Shown: positions 60,001 to 64,000 of the stretch, one piece after another
Position numbering within the stretch: position 1 is the stretch's first letter
Layout of the letters: the number at the start of each line of letters is the position of its first letter
Origin: Paraphysoderma sedebokerense
Lineage: Eukaryota; Blastocladiomycota; Physodermatomycetes; Physodermatales; Physodermataceae
Reading direction: 5' to 3'
Length of the DNA: 64,000 bases
Assembly (NCBI GenBank): GCA_025602915.1
Contig: JAHLJZ010000084.1
Span: 36,110-100,109 of the forward strand
Translations under genes and position numbers: made by a program
Notes under the pieces: generated by a model
What the model saw: the letters and a program-made list of their open reading frames with translations, nothing else
What the model was told of the DNA's origin: nothing
Database searches by the model: none

Positions 60001-61584
60001 ACTAGATGAAACGGTTTGATTCATTGTTGATAAATGTCTGACAATAGTTGCCGCCGCGGGTAAAGGAGCGGGGACTTGAACGGGTGCCGCTGGAACTGTC
60101 CGTAAGGAGGAGAGTGCCTTTTTCAGTTTTTCTGCGCCCGATGTGAACATTGTTTTCAGACGTTGTTCCTGTTGGATCATATGCGAATCGATCTGGACGA
60201 CAGGGTCTAGTGACTGGATTGAAGGAGCTGTGGATGTTGGAGGGACACTGTTGTGCTCGAAATGAGTGAGAGTGGAGGACTGTAATTGCGATTGTTGCAT
60301 GGCGGAGGAATCAGGTTGGATAGAGGAATGATGAGTAGGAATATTTGGTATAGTGGACTGAGAATGTGATGGGATGTCATTTGATTTGTCAGTGAGTTGA
60401 ACGACTTGAAGAATGTCAGTTGGTTTAGCTAATGAAATGGTGCTATTTTCGACTGTTGCTTGAGAACTCGATGGTGCGACCGATGGTACTGGCAAAGAGG
60501 AGTCACTCGGCTGCACTGAAGATGGAACTTTGTTATCTAATGCGTTAATAGTTGAACCATTTGACGATTGAGGTTGAGCAGATTTAGTGTCCTTTCCCGC
60601 ACTTTGGGCCGAGGTTGTACTGAAAGTGTCGGACACAGCTTTTTTCGGTGGAATGCTGGCTTTGGGTTGCACGGAATCTTTAGATCCAGGTTCCGATTGG
60701 CCAAGAGTTGTGGATTTTGTGGTTTGTTTTCGAGATTTCAAGGGAACCGGCGGGGAAGGAATAGAGGAGTCATTGCTGGGATCAAAGTTTTGTGGGATGG
60801 AGGCGAAAATATTGGAAGAGAATACGGCGGGTAATCTTAGAGCTCGCTCGCCTATCTTTCTCGGTTCATTTATGGGAGCGGGTTCCACCACCTCTGCTGC
60901 TGTGATTGTTTCGGTCGTGTTGGGGACGGGTGCATCTTTTGAGTCTGCATTTAGTGGGGCCAACGTTGAGACATTTTGATCACTCTCTTTGATCTCGTCG
61001 ACAATCTCTGGCTGTTGAGAAGGGTTAATATCGTTTTCGACGGTTTCGTTGAGGTTTGTGGTGGGTATGAAATGTTCGGGTGATGTATGTGATGCATTTG
61101 TCGCGGGATCGGGGACGACAGGACTGGGCTGTTTCTAAATAAACACATTTGAGGTGTTGATAAACTTTGACTCGGAATGGGAAAAGGAGATGTAATGGAT
61201 TTGATACCTTTGCTTTTCTCTTTGGATTTGCTTTGGCCGGTCCTTTTTTGGGTGGTCTACCTCTACGTTTCTTTGGTGGAGGGGATTTGACGGGTTCGGG
61301 TTCTGGTTCAGGTTGAGGTTCTAGTTCAGGATCAGGGTCAGGTGTGGCCGCATGTCTGGCAAGGAAAGAGAAAAACAGAGTGAGTAAAGGGAGGTCACAG
61401 TTTCTAAGGGGATGAGGAGGAAAGGCAACAGTTACTGTTGATTGTGAGAAGAGTATTTGGCGTGGAGGTTGGAGAGGAGGGACTTTGTTTCCAGACACTT
61501 TTCAGCAAAGAGGTTGAGGTTGCGTTCTCTGAGTGCGTTGAGGGCGGCGAAGTGGTTTGCGAAGAGGGGGAGTGCGGACTCCAT
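57066..61584 (-). CDS. INCENP: Inner centromere protein (INCENP/Sli15) with AT-hook
   Basis: Scaffold of the chromosomal passenger complex that binds and activates Aurora B kinase. It is read on the minus strand in about nine exons and is over 1000 residues long. The N-terminal helix ('FANHFAALNALRERNLNLFA') would bind Survivin/Borealin. It is followed by acidic-proline repeats and an AT-hook 'KKRRGRPPKKG' with a basic flank. A long disordered part is rich in Ser, Pro, Gln. A single-helix region is charged ('SLQDQESREAQRKARLLNTE', 'QRKQEEEQKRIEALKKREEE'). The IN-box is at the end: 'IPSWAQSPYLRSALLDQ', 'IFGNVQPLMLE', 'DIFPNKEKRFRVRSSSANW'. The Ser-Ser motif in RSSSANW corresponds to the Aurora B target TSS of INCENP. 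The start at 61584 is preferred. The gene is head-to-head with the ankyrin gene. Confidence 0.87.
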
Positions 61585-62284
61585 GGGGCCATAGACATAC
61601 GGTGTGGATATATGATAGATGTGGATATATGATGGATGTGGATAGATGGAGTGAGTGAATAGAAGAGGGAATGGGAATGGAATGTGCTCTCCACTGAAGA
61701 AGACGCGTTCCCTCTTTCCACTTTCCACTGGGACTGATTCCATCATTGCTAATGACTATGATCTATGACTATTGTCTATGACTATGGCTATTGTCTATGA
61801 CTATTTGCATGACTGCCACTCACACTGCCACCTAGGATCCACTCCGCCCTGCTGTCCCTTCCTGAGACCCTCACTCTCTTTTCCATCGCTGACACAGACA
61901 TCGACATTCAGATGGAGAGGACTGAAGGACTGGACAGAGGGAAGGGGAGCACCACTGATCACACTGACTAGAGTATATCTATCTCTGTGGATATAGATTA
62001 TAGAAGAGAGGAACAGGCATTTTGCCGATGGATCACGTGACTGATGAAAGCTGTCGGAAGTTGGGAGTTTGCCAAAGGGAATTTGCCACAAAACGACCCA
62101 TTGTATGATTAACTTCTTCACTCTTTTCCCTTGTCTTGCAAAAGACTGCAACAACTTTCTAAAGCAGTCATTTTGCTTCAATTTGCAAGAAGCAGGATTG
62201 TTATGTAGAGCGCTATTCGCCGGCAAACTAGAAAAGAGATTTATCCTAGAACAACCGATTTTCTCAATTCGATTTGTTTGTGCC
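61585..62284. promoter_or_regulatory. Divergent spacer INCENP/ankyrin with tandem repeats
   Basis: A 700-bp region. It has direct repeats of gtggatatatgat at about 61605-61650 and of ctatgactattgt at about 61755-61805. A CACGTG is at 62034-62039. It probably serves both promoters. No gene is supported. Confidence 0.5.
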
Positions 62285-64000
62285 ATGTCTACATCTTCTA
62301 ACTCTGTAGAACTGGATCCCAGGTAAACAATTCCCGTTTCTACTACATAACCGGAATATTGAAAACATAACCGTCCCGCTTCATATCGCTGCTTCTAGTG
62401 ATCAGTTAGAAGGCGCCAACGATTCGATTGAAAAGAATACAGACAGCAATCCAACCACTGATGACAGATTGAGCCTTCATATTGCTGCTGAAAACGGTCA
62501 GTTAGAGGTCCTTAGAACCTTAGTCGAAAATGGGGCCGATGTCAGTACAACCGATGAGTACCAAATAGCCCCTCTACATATTGCTGCTGAAAAGGGTCAT
62601 TTAGAAGTCGTCACATTCTTGGTTGAAATGGGGGCAGATCTTAATGCGACTGATGAATACAAATCAACACCGCTGCATTTGGCTGCTGGAGAGGGCCATT
62701 TAGAGGTGATCAAGTATTTGGTGGATAATGGGGCAGATATCAATGCAACCGATGAATACAAATCAACACCGCTACATTTTGCTGCTGAAATGGGTCATTT
62801 AGATGTTATTAAGTACTTGGTCGAAAACGGCGTAGATATCAATGCAACCACTGACAGCAAATGGACACCACTACATGATGCTGCTCAGAATGGTCATTCA
62901 GATGTTATCACATTCTTGGTTGAAATGGGTGCAGATATCAATGCAACCGCTGACCGCAAAGCAACTCTGCTACATATTGCTGCTCTGAAGGGTCATTTCG
63001 AAGTGCTGAGGTACCTGGTCGAGAATGGTGCCGCCATCAATGCAACTACTGACCGCAGATGGACACCCCTTCATAATGCTACTGAAAAGGGTTATTTAGA
63101 TGTCATCAAGTACTTGGTTGAAAATGGGGCAGATATTTATGCGACAGATGACCTTTTCAAAACGACCGCGCTTCATATTGCTGCTATAAAGGGGCACCTA
63201 GAGGTTATTAAGAACTTGGTGGAAAATGGGGCAGATATTCATGCAGCAAATGACCTCCTCAGGACAACCGCGCTTCATATTGCTGCTGCTTATGGTCACT
63301 TAGAGGTTGTCAAGTTCATGGTTGAAAATGGAGCTATTATCAATGGCGCCGCGGAGTACAAAATAACCCCCCTTCATTTTGCCGTACTGAATGGCCATTT
63401 AGATGTCGCGAGGTTCCTAGGTGAGGAAGGTGCCGCTTTCAATGCAACCACTGACGACAAATGGACAGCGCTGCGTATTGCTGCTCGGAATGGTCATATA
63501 GAAGTGGTGAGGTACCTGGTTGAGAATGGTGCCGGTGTCAATGCCACCGCTGACGGCAAATGGACACCGCTGCATACTGCTACTGAAATGGGTCATTTAG
63601 GAATTGTCAAACTCTTGGTTGAAAATGGTGCTAATATCAATGCAACCATTGACCGTAAATGGACAGCGCTGCATATTGCTGCTCAGAAAGGTTGGTTAGG
63701 GTATCGAATTTTTGATGGAAAATGCGGCTGATATCAATGCAACCGCTGAGAACAAACACCGCCCGCTACATATTGCTGCTCAGAACGGTCATTTGGGTAT
63801 TATCAGATTCTTGGTCGAAAACGACGTAGATATCAATGCAACTACTGACAGCAAAGCGACTTCGCTACATATTGCTGCTCTGAAGGGTCATTTAGAAGTG
63901 CTGATGTACCTGGTTGAGAATGGTGCCGCCATCAATGCAACTACTGACCGCAGATGGACACCCCTTCATAATGCTACTGAAAAGGGTTATTTAGATGTCA
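62285..64000 (+). CDS. Ankyrin-repeat protein gene, 5' join unclear, frame-broken, runs off the window
   Basis: Encodes at least 16 tandem 33-residue ankyrin repeats with the consensus '[28 protein letters not shown]', variable positions apart. An ATG at 62285 opens 13 codons ending just before gtaaac. The repeat frame starts about 35 bp later with 'VPLHIAAS', but I found no AG acceptor that joins the two in frame. The first exon is therefore unsure. At about 63702 two bases are missing relative to neighbouring units, which shifts frame to a stop ('IFDGKCG'). Repeats resume in another frame from 63706 to the window end. Two units carry a one-residue insert ('DLFKTTAL', 'DLLRTTAL'). Units are close in DNA sequence, a sign of recent expansion. 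A scaffold role is general for the family. It could be a pseudogene or carry sequencing errors. Confidence 0.7.
62970..63105 (+). repeat. Near-identical 136-bp copy within the ankyrin array (first copy)
   Basis: Matches 63865-64000 at all but three positions by eye. The offset of 895 equals nine 99-nt units plus six bases of inserts minus two, so it records the two-base loss. Confidence 0.8.
63865..64000 (+). repeat. Near-identical 136-bp copy within the ankyrin array (second copy)
   Basis: Second copy of the segment at 62970-63105; it continues past the window end. Confidence 0.8.

Noticed and set aside
1-64000. CRISPR array, integron, phage or secondary-metabolite cluster
   Set aside because: No direct-repeat/spacer pattern, no phage genes and no PKS/NRPS or tailoring cluster; the genes are unrelated housekeeping genes with introns.
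1-64000. A functional multi-gene system
   Set aside because: Neighbouring genes share neither pathway nor orientation; links such as INCENP with APC3 are far apart and fit chance.

Overview
The window is nuclear DNA from a eukaryote with small, dense introns (mostly 55-100 nt, GT-AG, some with a CTAAC-like branch site) and about 42% GC by eye. The gene set points to a fungus, most likely an early-diverging (non-Dikarya) one. Fungal-type genes are present: a YME2/RNA12 homolog, a JSN1/PUF2-type RRM-Puf protein, a short fungal G-gamma and a CysA/Met2-type O-acetyltransferase. They sit beside genes rarely seen in Dikarya: neurochondrin, a PTTG1IP-like PSI protein, HIRIP3, MFSD10, and a receptor-like membrane protein with cadherin-like and EGF-like parts. 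The species call is inference. I see no operons, no CRISPR array and no intact transposase or reverse transcriptase.

Layout. 0.6-15 kb, all on +: neurochondrin, a membrane-anchored Ste20/MST-like kinase, a SAP30BP (HCNGP) splicing-type protein, and a large RRM-Puf RNA-binding protein. 15.6-25.1 kb: a PSI-domain type I membrane protein (-), a broken F-box-like gene (+), YME2 (+) and a mitochondrial-type serine/homoserine O-acetyltransferase (+). 25.4-36 kb: APC3/CDC27 (+), a small unidentified gene (+), a multi-pass receptor-like protein (-) and eIF3i (-). 36-47 kb: TAF12 (+), the DNA crosslink repair nuclease SNM1/PSO2 (-), SmD1 (+), a G-protein gamma subunit (+) and the histone chaperone HIRIP3 (+). 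47-57 kb: an MFSD10-type transporter (-), tRNA-His (+), a promethin-like membrane protein (-), a WDR45/HSV2-type PROPPIN (+), tRNA-Lys with an intron (+), a short inverted-repeat element, and a prenylcysteine-methylesterase-like alpha/beta hydrolase (-). 57-64 kb: the chromosomal passenger protein INCENP (-), then a long ankyrin-repeat gene (+) that is frame-broken and runs off the window.

Most genes are ordinary housekeeping genes with no functional clustering, in mixed orientations with 300-1300 bp spacers. Three loose links exist: INCENP and APC3 both act in mitosis; SmD1 and SAP30BP both relate to splicing; the prenylated G-gamma and the prenylcysteine-methylesterase-like enzyme both relate to prenyl-cysteine chemistry. 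I do not see a clear undescribed multi-gene system. The items most worth a second look are a 7-nt microexon in the kinase P-loop with a tail-anchor architecture, the receptor-like protein, the frame-broken F-box-like and ankyrin genes, the foldback element beside tRNA-Lys, a hammerhead-like motif after tRNA-His, and an AT-hook inside INCENP.
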